From Cristatella mucedo (lineage: Eukaryota > Bryozoa > Phylactolaemata > Cristatellidae): a stretch of 64,000 bases of DNA. How positions within the stretch are numbered: position 1 is the first letter of the stretch; every line of letters begins with the position of its first letter. Below are positions 11,601-20,740 of this stretch, one piece after another. Position numbers and translations under genes: made by a program. The notes below the pieces were generated by a model. The model was not told where the DNA came from, made no database searches, and saw only the letters and a program-made list of their open reading frames with translations. The stretch lies in NCBI GenBank assembly GCA_009760855.2, contig WPIO01000132.1:126001-190000 (forward strand). The letters are read 5' to 3'.

Positions 11601-14600
11601 AGCATGCAAGTATCCCTCACGACGGTAAGGACACAAGAAAATCGCGTAGGGAAGCCCCCCAGAGACTAGCCGAGATGCAGGAATTCACTGAGCGCCGTCT
11701 AGTGATTACTATTTCCGTTTGGATTTTCGATGGATATGCAAGAATCGAACTCGATTTGGCAAAGTCTTACGAGTCGGAGTCTGACACTTGAAGGATGGCA
11801 ATATGTGCACGTCATCGATTGCTATGTCACCGGTCACATCTGATCCAGTCCTATTCGGCATTGTAGCCTCCACGATGATTCGGAACGCACTGATAGTTTC
11901 GCTAGGGTAGTCCAGGTTTCGCTCCAGTCTGATCCACTCCTTGCCCTGCTGCCCTGAACAGTGCAGACGACGGCCAAAGCGTTAGCTAATTGCTTGTACG
12001 GACAGCTGTGCACATGTCGCTGTGACCGCGAAACAGGTCGGTGTTGGCACACGAACCTGAAGCCGTCCAAACAAGCTGGCGAGGTGACTTCTCTGAGTAC
12101 ATGGCATAGACGCTCAGAGTTGCAACATCGGCTCCATGCATGTAATAGTACAGGCTCACGCAGCCGGTCTGTGCTACTGAAGGCTTGGGTATAGGCGGAG
12201 ACCAGAGCTCGAACTTCGAGGCCCTCTGCACAGCCTTGCGCGAATTAGCAAGCATGTATGCACCTGAAAAAATTAAGGTTTCACATACATAGGTGCACAC
12301 CGTCCGTCGTGTTTTCCGCCTGCAGCTGTGAGATATTCGTTGGGCTTCATCAGCATTCGCTATGACCGTGACTAGTAAGTGCAACGCTAGGTCGTAGAGT
12401 AATCAACATGCCTTTCCCAGTGTGATCGCTGTCGGGACCGGTGACGCCTAGAATGGCGGCTCTGCTTGTCATGCAATCCCAAGCTGGACCGGCCGGGGCA
12501 GACGAGAAGCCGCAGTAGTTGTTGGCTTGGAAGCAACCGCTGCCGAAGTCACAAGTGACATTGTCTGCAAGGGTGAGGAAAGCTACATCATGCAAGCCAC
12601 AAGCTGCTCTCGAAGCCCTAGCTGGTTGTCCACGCATTACGTAATTGTGTTTACAAGGGTAACACCGTCAATAAGGAGTAAGGCGCGCAGGGCCAAAGTA
12701 GCTAAAAAAGTTTCGAAGGCCATCCCACACCATAAAAAAGCGAAAAACACATATGACGTGATCTTACTTAATTTTCTAATATGACCGGTCATCCTGACAG
12801 TTGATCTCCGATACCGACACCAATCGCTGCATTTCGGAAAACGGTGGTTAGCTACATTATCGTTTGAAGTCAAACGTTTTTCTTAGTTTGCGTCAACCAC
12901 CACTGAAAGCTTATTCTTTTAGCAGAAGACCAAAGGACATATACGTTTCTAAGCACCAAAGAAACTAGTGTCAAGTCACACGATACAGCTAAAAGCAATC
13001 AAAGTTGTTTCTGGATACTTCGACAGCGAAGTCGTTCGGAGTTCTAGGCACGTTTCCTGGTCGGATTCAACCGGTCCGACCTATGCAGAACAGCTTGCTC
13101 CATCTCACGGTAGCTCTTTAGCGAGCCCTTTTCGAACAACATTGCAAGTTATGCACAATTAGCAAGCATCCAGTCGCCTTCAAGAAGGACTGGTAATTAA
13201 AACTTGTCCAGTGCTTTGTACTTAAAGGACAGTTATAAAAAAAACTAGCTGATTTAACAGCCTCTTTTTGTATAGCAGCAGAAGAGCATTAACGGCTACC
13301 GGCACCGCTTGCAGTGGCGATAAAGGATCGCCAACCACAGGATTCGAACCTACGACCTCGGTGCCGAGGTCGTGAAAAGTAACCGCCTTACCTAGTGAGC
13401 CATTACGGCTCAAGGTGGCAAGCTGAACTAGGCTAAGAGAGTTGATGGAAGAATAGCCTATGTCTGCTATTGATTTCATCACAGCTACAGAAGCTTTTTA
13501 AGAGAACAATGCAAATTGGACTGCACGATCAATGTGGAGACAAACCGCGAACGAGTATGCGTAAATAATTATAGAAAAATAATTGTGTTCATCCCTCATT
13601 TATTGCAGTCAATCAGTTCTCGAACCTACCATGATAGGAGAATTTTTGCGATTTATGATTCCTAATTATAAATAAATAAAACTACTAATAAAGAAAAAAT
13701 AGAAATCAAAATAAAATACTTTCGTCGGTAAAACGCAGAAAACCTATCCTTGGCAGCATAACTATAGTTATTACCATTATATTGAGTGCTACAGACGTGA
13801 AATACCACCCATGTATTCACCATTAAACTCGCATTACACAATATATTAAACACATTAAGGTAAGATAGGATATCTTTGACGTTAAAATTACATATTCTTG
13901 TTATTTTACATTTAGTTACACAGACACACACTCAAGCACTCACACGATCAGGTTTTACACACAACTGCTACAAGAATAACATAGTGCAACTTATTCGATG
14001 ATGAAGACCTGAATATGATGAGATTTACTGCATAGCAAAAAAGAGCAACAGCTATTTGCGTGATGCTGAGCCAATCAGTGGCCAATTTAGGAAGAGTTTA
14101 AACTAGCCAAGCTGTGAACAGCAAGCATTTAAAGGATCAATTTCCCAACGATCAATTTTCTGGAAAAACGATCTTGCCCGCACCGGAGGAGTGATTGAGC
14201 GGTTGCACCTGGCAATGAATGATTTGCAAGGGTGCGCAAGTACTTAGGCCTACAGTCCTAATGTACAATGAATTTAATTTTAACAGTAATACAGGGGTGA
14301 ATAATTGTCTCAGACAGTCGAGCGCAAGCTTGGTATCATGTGCAAAATCTCTATTGATGGTCTGACGAAAACAGTTAAAAGAACTACGATAGATGGAAGC
14401 CGCAAAAGTCGAAGCTCCAATTGGCGAGGGACGATTGTACAGAATAGAAATGGCTGCTTCGTCTGCTATTTATTCGCTCCTACGTTAAGCATAATTCCAA
14501 GAGCACTCTTTCCCACTACAGAAGACTGAATATCATCAATATGACCTTTGGCGAGCGTCTGCTGACAGGTAGTTTAACTTAGATAGCATACAGAATCATT

Positions 14601-17600
14601 GACGCAGTGAATATAAATTAAACGCGGCAAGTTCGTAGTTAGATATGCTGTAGGACAGCGAGAAATTGACGGATTCTCTGAGGTATTTCTACGCGAGGCA
14701 TCACGAATGAAAGACTTCAAAAGACTAGGTAATTAGCCACAGTCAATTACCCAGCAACGGCATAACACCGAGTGCCCAGATAAACACAGTGACGGTACGG
14801 TAAAAAAGAAACGGCTCAACGAGAGCGGGAAAAGGTCGAACAAAATGTAAGCATGAACGACGACCGTAAGACAATTCTTCCCACTCATTATTAGCGCCAA
14901 ACAAGGGCACTCCTCTACAACCACGACAGATCGAATTAGTGACGAATGGTGATCTTTTCATTGTGACTGCACTACCACAAGTCTTTAACGACAATACAAC
15001 TGATTACCTTGCTTTGCCGGAGAGCTCGTGGTTGTCGTCGCAGCGAGTAGCTGAGCTCTCGTCGTGGCAACTGCATCCGATTTTGTCGAAGCCAGTGTCG
15101 GCGTGGTCACATCGCCTGCAATCGAGAACAACACGCTTGCAAGTATCCATGACGAGAGTAAGCGTGCTGGAATATCGAATCGGAAAGCCCACCCAAGATT
15201 TAAGGACATGCCAGCATTCGAGAAAGCACAGCATCCGCAGCTGCCTCTGAATTACTATTTAGATATTGATTGTACATGAATATGCAAGAACCGACTGCGA
15301 TTTGGCAAAGTCTTACGAGTCGGAGTCTGACACTTAAAGGATGGCGATATGTACAAATCGTCGATCGCTATGTCGCCGGTCACACCTGATCCAGTCTTAT
15401 TCGGCATTGTAGCCTCCACAATGAGTCGGAACGCACTGAAAGTTTCGGTAGGATAGTCCAGATTTCGCTCCAGTCTGATCCATTCCTTACCCTGCTGCCC
15501 TGAACAGTGCAGACGACGGCCAAAGCATGAGCTAAGTGCTTGTACGGGTAGCTGTGCACAAGTCGCTGTGACCACGAAGCACGTCGGTGTTGGTACACGA
15601 ACCTGAAGCCGTCCAAACAAGCTGGCGAGGTGACTTCTCTGAGTACAGGGCATAGACGCTCAGAGTTGCAACATCGGCTCCATGCATGTAATAGTACAGG
15701 CTCACGCAGCCGGTCTGTGCTACTGAAGGCTTGGGTATAGGCGGAGACCAGAGCTCAAACTTCGATGCCCTCTGCACAGCCTTTCGTGAGTTAGCAAGCA
15801 GGTATGCACCTGTAGAAAATTAGTTTTGTCAAATATCTAGGTGCACACCGTCCATTGAGTCTGCCATCTGCAGCAGTGAGATATTCATTAAGCTTCATCA
15901 GCATTCGCTACTGACGCAACAAGCAAGTACAACGCTAGGTCGTAGCGTAATCAACATGCCTTTCCCGGTGTGGTCGCTGTCGGGACCGGTGAGGCCTAGA
16001 ATGGCAGCTCTGCCTGTCATGCAATCCCAAGCTGGACCGGCTGGGGCAGACGAGAAGCCGCAGTTGTCAGCTTGGAAGCAACCACTTCCGAAGTCACACG
16101 TGACATTGTTTTGGGCATCTGAAAAAAATATACGTGTCAAAGAAGGCTTTTCAAAGCTTCAGTTTGATGTTGAGCTAAGGCTTAAGTTTTCCAAGAATTT
16201 TACAAGTGTAAAGAAAGTTCAGCACAGCTTGTCACCTAAACGTAGCAGCAGTCCATTGACTGAATATTTTTGTCGTCATAATCGTTTACGCTATTTTCTA
16301 GGTAAGTGATTTGTCTCTCGTTATGCGAAGAAAATCTATTAAAGAAAGTCTGTTTTATTTGTTTATATATAGAAAAGCCCCGAGAGATTTGGTGGTTGTC
16401 TCTTCGTGAATCATTTTTGCAGTAGCGATTTAATACTGGATCGTAGTACGCAGTAGTTTTTCTGCATTTAGGTTTTATTCGAAAGTCATTTTTGCAGTCA
16501 ATTCATGTTCAGCTCAGTAACCTCTTACAATAGTGGTTGGTTTACTCGCATCGCTCTTACGGTGTAACTAAACACAGCAATCCAACAAGCAACCGTAAAA
16601 GCACCTGCCGATGACCCTCGTCGGGCGAAAATGTCAGCAGATAGTAAATAGCTTGCATCGTCTCATTTATTCGTCGTTATTTTGCCTCTTATTTGTCCTT
16701 TAACTGTCTACCATTCAATTCTAGATTTTAATAAATAATCTAGTCTACATTAGCTTGGCTCTGCAGTTAACAGCCATTCTGTTATGAGGAGAAATGTTGA
16801 TACTGCTATTGTATTGTACTCACAAAAGAAGTTATGCTGCTGTTAAATGGTTTATGTCGTAGCTTAATCAGGCTTTTACCTTTCAAACGCTATCGCGAGC
16901 GAAGTAAACTACAAGTTTTAAAGTTCACATGCAACGGCAGACGGGAGTTTATCTGAAAAAATGAACGATCCTTGAACAATATATCACAGCTGACTTGATT
17001 TAAGTTATACTTAAACCAGCGATAAAAATATGGAAATTAAAATACTTTTTTATCGCCGTGGCAACGGAAAATCGCAAAACAGCCTAAAAGCCAAGTGTGC
17101 GGCACATCAACAAATTTAGTTAGCACTGGAATAACCTAGCTGTAGCAAAGCACTCGGCTTCGACATATCACACTAATCTTTTTGGAGTCAGCGCTTAGGG
17201 GCGGCGTGGGTAAATTCAATTACTAATTAATAGAAGATCTTGTCGTGTACTATTTGTCAGTCGAGACACCAAGATATCCATCACGGTAGCAAAGCTGACT
17301 AACTACCCAGGACTCCCTAACATATACACAGATAATTGTGATGTAAAACGTCTTTTATTCAAAGTGAATACCTTCGCATTGATTCCCTGTTCTTAAATGC
17401 TTTGCAGATTACCAGTAAAATAACTCTGAGATTCACGCATCTTATATCTCAAATGCTATATCACTGATCTAGATACCTGTAAGTGTCTAACCTTAGCTTG
17501 AATGATGCCAGCGTTAGGCAGCTAATTTTCATCCAGTTCTAGCAAAAATGCAGTCATTTTTTAATTAAATGGTCATCTTCGGATTGAATCGGACTAAACT

Positions 17601-18397
17601 TCGACCCAGAATCATGCTTGCGGACCTTATCGGTCTTTCCAGTATCGCTCGTCAAACCTTCATTCCTCATTTGTTCAATAGAAACATTTTCCCCGTATCC
17701 TTTGCAATTGACAAGCCATGATAGCCGATTTGGTAGGGTGCTCCCTCTTAACGACCGGGGTCATGGATATTCAAGTCCTTTAGTGGGGGATTCTTTATTG
17801 CCTACAGCAAGCAATGGGTAGTTCTAATAGTTGAGACTCTTCTGCCACTATAAAAATGAGTCATTCAAATAAGCTATTACTGGTATTATTATTACTATCG
17901 GCGCTCGCAGCCGGCGCTAGTGCGCATGCTCCGCGAGGTGACGTCGACGCTTTCGGTCGATCCGTCGATCTGCGAGAAAGCGAGAGAATAGCGACGACGT
18001 ACCAACGCCGTCGGCGTAGACCGCAGCGGCGACCGCGAGAAGGACAAGGCAGCGCTTCATTTCGGCAGCTGCAACGAGAACGCGCAGAGCCGCATTCTGT
18101 TTTTACTCCCAAGTCTGACAAACGTCGCTCGCGAGAAGGCGACGAAAGGGCAAGGAATAGAGTCTCGACGGCAGTCCGTAGTTAATCCCCGCCAGGCTGG
18201 AATGCCGTTATGTAAAAGTGCGGGAATATTGCCATTCCTGCAGCAGCTTAGATTCGATGGCCGGCTCGCTGCGCTTCTTCGCAAGCATGACCGCTAGCTT
18301 CCCGACGAAGGGATGCAGCTCGCAGATTAGCCCCCCCCCCTGTAAGCGCCTCACCTTTTTTGGCACGAGCGACGAGCGACGAGTTTCTCGGGATGAC
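5206..18397 (-). CDS. Secreted three-MAM-domain protein gene with Thr-rich linkers
   Basis: Seen: coding exons 18003-18060 (signal peptide MKRCLVLLAVAAAVYA), then 15960-16118, 15603-15809, 15317-15499, 15008-15115, 12412-12564, 12057-12263, 11771-11953, 11475-11582, 10519-10626, 7913-8065, 7556-7762, 7270-7452, 6961-7068 and 5532-5636, with possible read-through to a TAA at 5206. Each exon has an AG acceptor and a GT or GC donor, all in phase 1, and the sum is 852 codons including stop. The MAM hallmarks are a CDFG start, a DHTGKGAY turn, a GCVSLYYYMHG strand, an LVWTASGQQGKEW strand and GDIAIDD near the end. Known: MAM domains are extracellular adhesion modules, and zonadhesin also pairs MAM with Thr-rich mucin repeats. 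Inferred: a secreted, O-glycosylated matrix, mucus or gamete-surface protein with no membrane segment seen. An ATTAAA follows the stop directly. Uncertain: whether the gene ends at 5206 or splices on past the left edge. Confidence 0.8.
5270..5480. repeat. 73-bp minisatellite
   Basis: GTGCCAGTT recurs at 5321, 5394 and 5467 (73-bp spacing), with a partial unit at 5273. Each unit contains an inexact GTGCGATTTCC and GATGTCTCTC. It lies within the possible C-terminal tail of the MAM gene. Confidence 0.65.
6072..6239 (-). mobile_element. SINE-1 in the MAM gene, orthologous to 13244 copy
   Basis: B box GGTTCGAATCC, then GGCGATCCTTTATCGCC and the TTAAATCAGCTAG end. Flanks (ACAGTTATAAAAAA and AAGGTGGCAAGCTGAAC) are the same as for the copy at 13244, so both derive from one insertion. 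Confidence 0.8.
6961..8065 (-). CDS. MAM module 1 (third in protein) with Thr-rich linker
   Basis: Exons A 7913-8065, B 7556-7762, C 7270-7452 and D 6961-7068 have the same lengths and phases as module 2. The exon C and D sequences are nearly those of module 3 (DTFSAFRL, MPNKTG, DDVYIS, and TLASTKSDAVATTRAQ in the linker), while B and the B-C intron match module 2. No stop or frameshift is seen. The flanking intron DNA from about 6580 to 8200 aligns well with 14630-16080. Confidence 0.82.
8066..10518 (-). other. Intron before MAM module 1, with empty SINE site
   Basis: 2.45 kb, AT-rich especially at 9200-9480. The stretch 8690-8990 is paralogous to 12950-13440 and 5795-6270, but it lacks the SINE found there (at about 8945-8955). 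No coding exon recognised. Confidence 0.55.
10519..10626 (-). CDS. Solo Thr-rich linker exon of the MAM gene
   Basis: A 108-nt phase 1-1 exon homologous to the linker exons of the MAM modules but without a MAM triplet of its own. It encodes DVTTTTQALTNSNAS... and ends SAVKK. The acceptor is ...GATTGCAG and the donor G|GTAATAC. It lies 848 nt after linker 2 and 2.45 kb before MAM module 1, so the protein would carry two mucin-like linkers in tandem between MAM domains 2 and 3. Confidence 0.7.
11475..12564 (-). CDS. MAM module 2 with Thr-rich linker
   Basis: Exons A 12412-12564 (153 nt), B 12057-12263 (207 nt), C 11771-11953 (183 nt) and D 11475-11582 (108 nt), all starting and ending in phase 1. 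It differs from modules 1 and 3 mainly in exon C (SETISAFRI, MPNRTG, DDVHIL) and in the linker, which reads QASTNSKASVTTTAKPL. Exon B and the whole 103-nt B-C intron are essentially identical to module 1, although exon C is more divergent, so the module is a patchwork. Confidence 0.82.
12565..15007 (-). other. Intron between MAM modules 3 and 2
   Basis: 2.44 kb. It contains a SINE-1 copy at about 13244-13411 and sequence paralogous to 5795-6900 and 8690-10100. No exon-like stretch with MAM or linker similarity is seen in it. Confidence 0.6.
13244..13411 (-). mobile_element. SINE-1 in the MAM gene, orthologous to 6072 copy
   Basis: Same element, same internal sequence and same flanks as at 6072. 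The third paralogous site (about 8950) is empty. Confidence 0.8.
15008..16118 (-). CDS. MAM module 3 (first in protein) with Thr-rich linker
   Basis: Four exons. A (15960-16118) holds CDFG, CGFSSAP and PAWDC. B (15603-15809) holds the middle strands, including KFELWSPP and YYYMHG. C (15317-15499) holds GQQGKEW and ends at the closing SFKC. D (15008-15115, 36 codons) is Thr/Ala/Ser-rich with a TTTTSSPAKQ end. Exon A is 159 nt, two codons longer than in the other modules, because its acceptor gives an extra AQ. The A-B intron starts with GC, and the B-C intron is 103 nt with a weak GTTCGT donor. Lengths of B, C and D are identical to the other modules. Confidence 0.82.
16119..18002 (-). other. 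First coding intron of the MAM gene
   Basis: It runs from the donor of the signal-peptide exon to the acceptor of the first MAM exon (TTTTTTTCAG). It is AT-rich. I see no LINE or SINE I can name, only a plus-strand signal-peptide-like frame at 17856-17937. Confidence 0.5.
17856..17937 (+). CDS. Possible plus-strand signal-peptide exon inside the MAM intron
   Basis: ATG at 17856 opens MSHSNK followed by a Leu-rich core and AAGASA, a textbook-looking secretion signal. After 27 codons plus one base comes G|GTGACG, a reasonable donor in phase 1, like the other secreted genes here. A TATAAAA lies only a few bases before the ATG, too close to serve this start. The Leu run is encoded partly by a (TTA)n-like stretch, so chance is possible. 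No downstream plus-strand exon was found. Confidence 0.22.
18003..18068 (-). CDS. MAM gene exon 1: start codon and signal peptide
   Basis: ATG is at 18060-18058. The acceptor ends ...TCGTTGCAG just upstream, so the exon starts with CTGCCGAA before the ATG. It encodes 19 codons plus one base: a charged N-terminus (MKRC), a Leu/Ala/Val core and an AVYA cleavage site. The donor is G|GTACGTC in phase 1. Joining to 16118 gives ...DGV-DAQNNVTCDFG, in frame with the first MAM domain. The same exon recurs at 29930-29995 in the chitin-binding gene. Confidence 0.75.
18355..18397 (-). promoter_or_regulatory. Untranslated first exon and 5'UTR intron donor of the MAM gene
   Basis: From an initiator-like TCATCC near 18396-18391 the transcript would run to AAAAAAG|GTGAGG (donor at 18354-18349). 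The matching acceptor is TTGCAG at 18074-18069, giving a 5'UTR intron of about 285 nt that ends 8 nt before the ATG. The same donor and acceptor are kept in the second copy at 30 kb. Splicing is inferred from sequence only. Confidence 0.5.
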
Positions 18398-18420
18398 CGA
18401 TGAAGCGGCGACCTGGTCGC

Positions 18421-18427
18421 ATATATA
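18421..18427 (-). promoter_or_regulatory. TATA box of the MAM gene
   Basis: On the minus strand the sequence reads CTATATATGCGACC. An initiator-like TCATCC lies about 31-33 nt downstream. The identical box occurs at 30345-30351 in front of the chitin-binding gene, inside an otherwise GC-rich conserved block. Confidence 0.55.
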
Positions 18428-18566
18428 GGCGAGCTAGGGCGCTCGGCAAATCTCGGATCGTGACATATCGGAGGTGGCGGACGTCGAGGCCGTGGGGTGA
18501 CCGTGTCGTCACTTCACGGTGTCGTCACTTCAGACTCGTCAGCGTGCGTGGGCGGACGCATGATAG

Positions 18567-18708
18567 GCTGCGACGATAGCGGAACTGCACGAACTTGGCT
18601 AACTTATAACTTGCCTCCGCATCTGCCGCCCTCAAGATAATCTGCGTCGATAGCAGAATTGCACGAACTTTGCTAACTTCTAACTTGCCTCCGCAGCTGC
18701 CGCCCTCG
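18567..18708. repeat. Two-copy 75-bp tandem repeat upstream of the MAM promoter
   Basis: A unit of about 65 bases starting TGCGACGATAGC and ending TGCCGCCCTC (18569-18633) recurs at 18644-18708, with an 11-base spacer. It lies 140-290 bp upstream of the TATA box. A short GTGTCGTCACTTCA direct repeat lies next to it at about 18505-18535. These are possible cis-elements; function is unknown. Confidence 0.5.
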
Positions 18709-18975
18709 CTGCGACCTCAGGCGAAAGCTCGCGGCGCCAACTCAGCTTATTGGTAGAAGCGGTCGCTCCGGCACCGACGCAGTAGGCCTTATTAGTATGG
18801 GTGGCACAAACAGCGAGCCGCATTCGAGAGAGCTAGCTGTGAAGATTTGAGCACCCCGAGTAAGAGTAGTCCGAATGCGGTGGCTCTACAAGGAGAAAGT
18901 GGTGGTTCTACGCTCTAGAACCCGATCGAAGGGTGACGCACGCATCGCCGCGAACGCAGTTTAGGCCAAGCCATG

Positions 18976-20165
18976 AATCCCCGTCTGTAACTCCACAAAT
19001 CCACAGAGATGAGGGGCGTGTGAGACGCAGGAGAGTTCTCTACAACGCATGCAATGCCTAAGCAGCTTTCGGTACTTATTCGGTAGCCAACAAAGAGAAA
19101 GTGACAAGCACAGCTGAGTTAGGAGAGAAGTTGAGGTGGTGAGTAGCGTATTAATACCTTTGATATAGCACCCTCAAATAAATCAATCTCTTTCTCGGCA
19201 CTTTACATTTGCTGCAAAAGAAGCACGATCGAATGGTTAGCCGTAGCGCTCTATGACAACAAGCATAACGTGGTTAAACGGTGACATGCACACGGGCAGC
19301 ATGCCCATATGGTTAGTTGCAGCGTGCACAGTGTCAGCACGCATAAGCACGTAAAGGACGAATTACACGGAACCACCAAATGCTGTCACAATAGGTGCAC
19401 TTTTAGTTTCTTTTTAAATGTGGTCAAGTTAGGGGATGTCGTGACGCAAGTCAGAAGTGAGCTCCAGGCTTTGGGAGCGTACGAACTAAAGGCATGGCCT
19501 CCAAAGGATTTCAGGTTCGTACGAGATATAGAAAAACGATTTTATTTCTAAAAACTAGCGGTACGATTCTTAGTCTGGTGTAAGAGTAGATCTGATAGGT
19601 AGGCTTGAGCCAAAGAATGATGGGACCTGAAAAGGAGTGACAGAACCTTGGAGTAAATGCTTTGTTTGACTGGAAGCCAGTGCAGGTCGGCTAGAAGTGG
19701 TGAGATGTGGCATCTGCGACGCTCACGACAGACAAGCCTGGCTGCAGAGTTTTGCACCGGCTGTAAGCGCCTAATTTCACAGAATGGTGGACCAGCAAGC
19801 AGTGAGTTACAGAGGTCGAGACGGAATGTCAAAAATGCATGGATCCATTTAGATGTGGTATCCCTGTCTAAGCGAGCCCGTTTTAGCATGGAAGTAGCAG
19901 TTCTGGACGGCTTGAAAGAATGTGCCATAGTTGACAGCAGGAGAGTAGATGTTTTTGTGCAAGAATAGTTGAGATGAGTTCTCCAGCCTAGGACCTGCGG
20001 AGGAAAGGCTGTCGTCAACAGACACCTAGCGTAGGAATGGAACGGCTAATCTAGCGTCCATAGAGGACCCAAGAGTACGAGGGAGCTGAAATCGGCTCAG
20101 AAATCTTGTTAGATATGAAAAAGCCAAGCCACGGTAGACCTTGTGGGTAAGCGTTTGAAAACTTC
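18976..20165 (-). mobile_element. LINE-B fragment interrupted by LINE-A
   Basis: LINE-B 3' end at 18976-19148 (GTAACTCCACAAATCC, GCAGGAGAGTT). LINE-B resumes at about 19890 (GAAGTAGCAGTTCTGGACGG) and runs to about 20165. The uninterrupted copy at 58122-59330 shows these two pieces should be adjacent. Confidence 0.7.
19150..19890 (-). mobile_element. LINE-A inserted in LINE-B
   Basis: 3' end TATAGCACCCTCAAATAAATC at the left. The minus strand encodes KWIHAFLTFRLDLCNSLLAG and [14 protein letters not shown]. Truncated at its 5' end where LINE-B sequence resumes. Confidence 0.75.
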
Positions 20166-20740
20166 TGCAGTAATTCTACCGTTATTTCGCAGAGTCCTTC
20201 TGTGCGAGTAAATGCAGTGTGATTTCTAGCCACGCGACCCACGGCCGATTGCGGTAGTGAGCACTTTTTCAAACTTCCCCTGAGGGACCAAGGCCATTGC
20301 TTGGCCGCGGTAACTTTAGCAAAGATGTGACTGAATGTGAAGTGCCTAGAAAGAGATTGAGTTGTCAATGGTCACTGCATCAAATGTATCATAACAGTTA
20401 TTATTAGTTAAACTCATTCAGGTCATTGAACCAGGTGTTATTCCCGCTGATGAATATACACGTTCAGCTGGAAACTGCATTAAACTGGTTGTCGGAGACC
20501 AATGACCAAGCATGAATTTCATACGACCTTATCCTAACGGTCATCACGCTGCGTAGCGTGCCCACCTAGCTAGGCACTCTGTTGGCGGCAGGTGCAGCGT
20601 TGCACCGACGACGTCGCGTTCTGCTTCTCGGAAAGTCGAGGCATCACCAACGGCTAGCATGAGCGAGCGCGTGGGGCACGAGAGCGAGCATGTGTCCGCA
20701 ATGGCAAGGTGGTTCTTTAGAATAGCATGGTCAGGTTGAA

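Larger units (their letters stand above)
18003..18590 (-). repeat. Duplicated promoter/signal-exon block, copy 1
   Basis: It aligns almost base for base with 29930-30500: signal exon, 5'UTR intron, untranslated exon, TATA box and about 150 bp of upstream DNA. Differences are a longer C run in the UTR intron (10 C at 18331-18340) and scattered substitutions. It marks a segmental duplication shared by two different secreted genes. Confidence 0.8.

Noticed and set aside
15956-16309. 117-codon plus-strand frame over the first MAM exon
   Set aside because: Antisense shadow of exon A and its intron.
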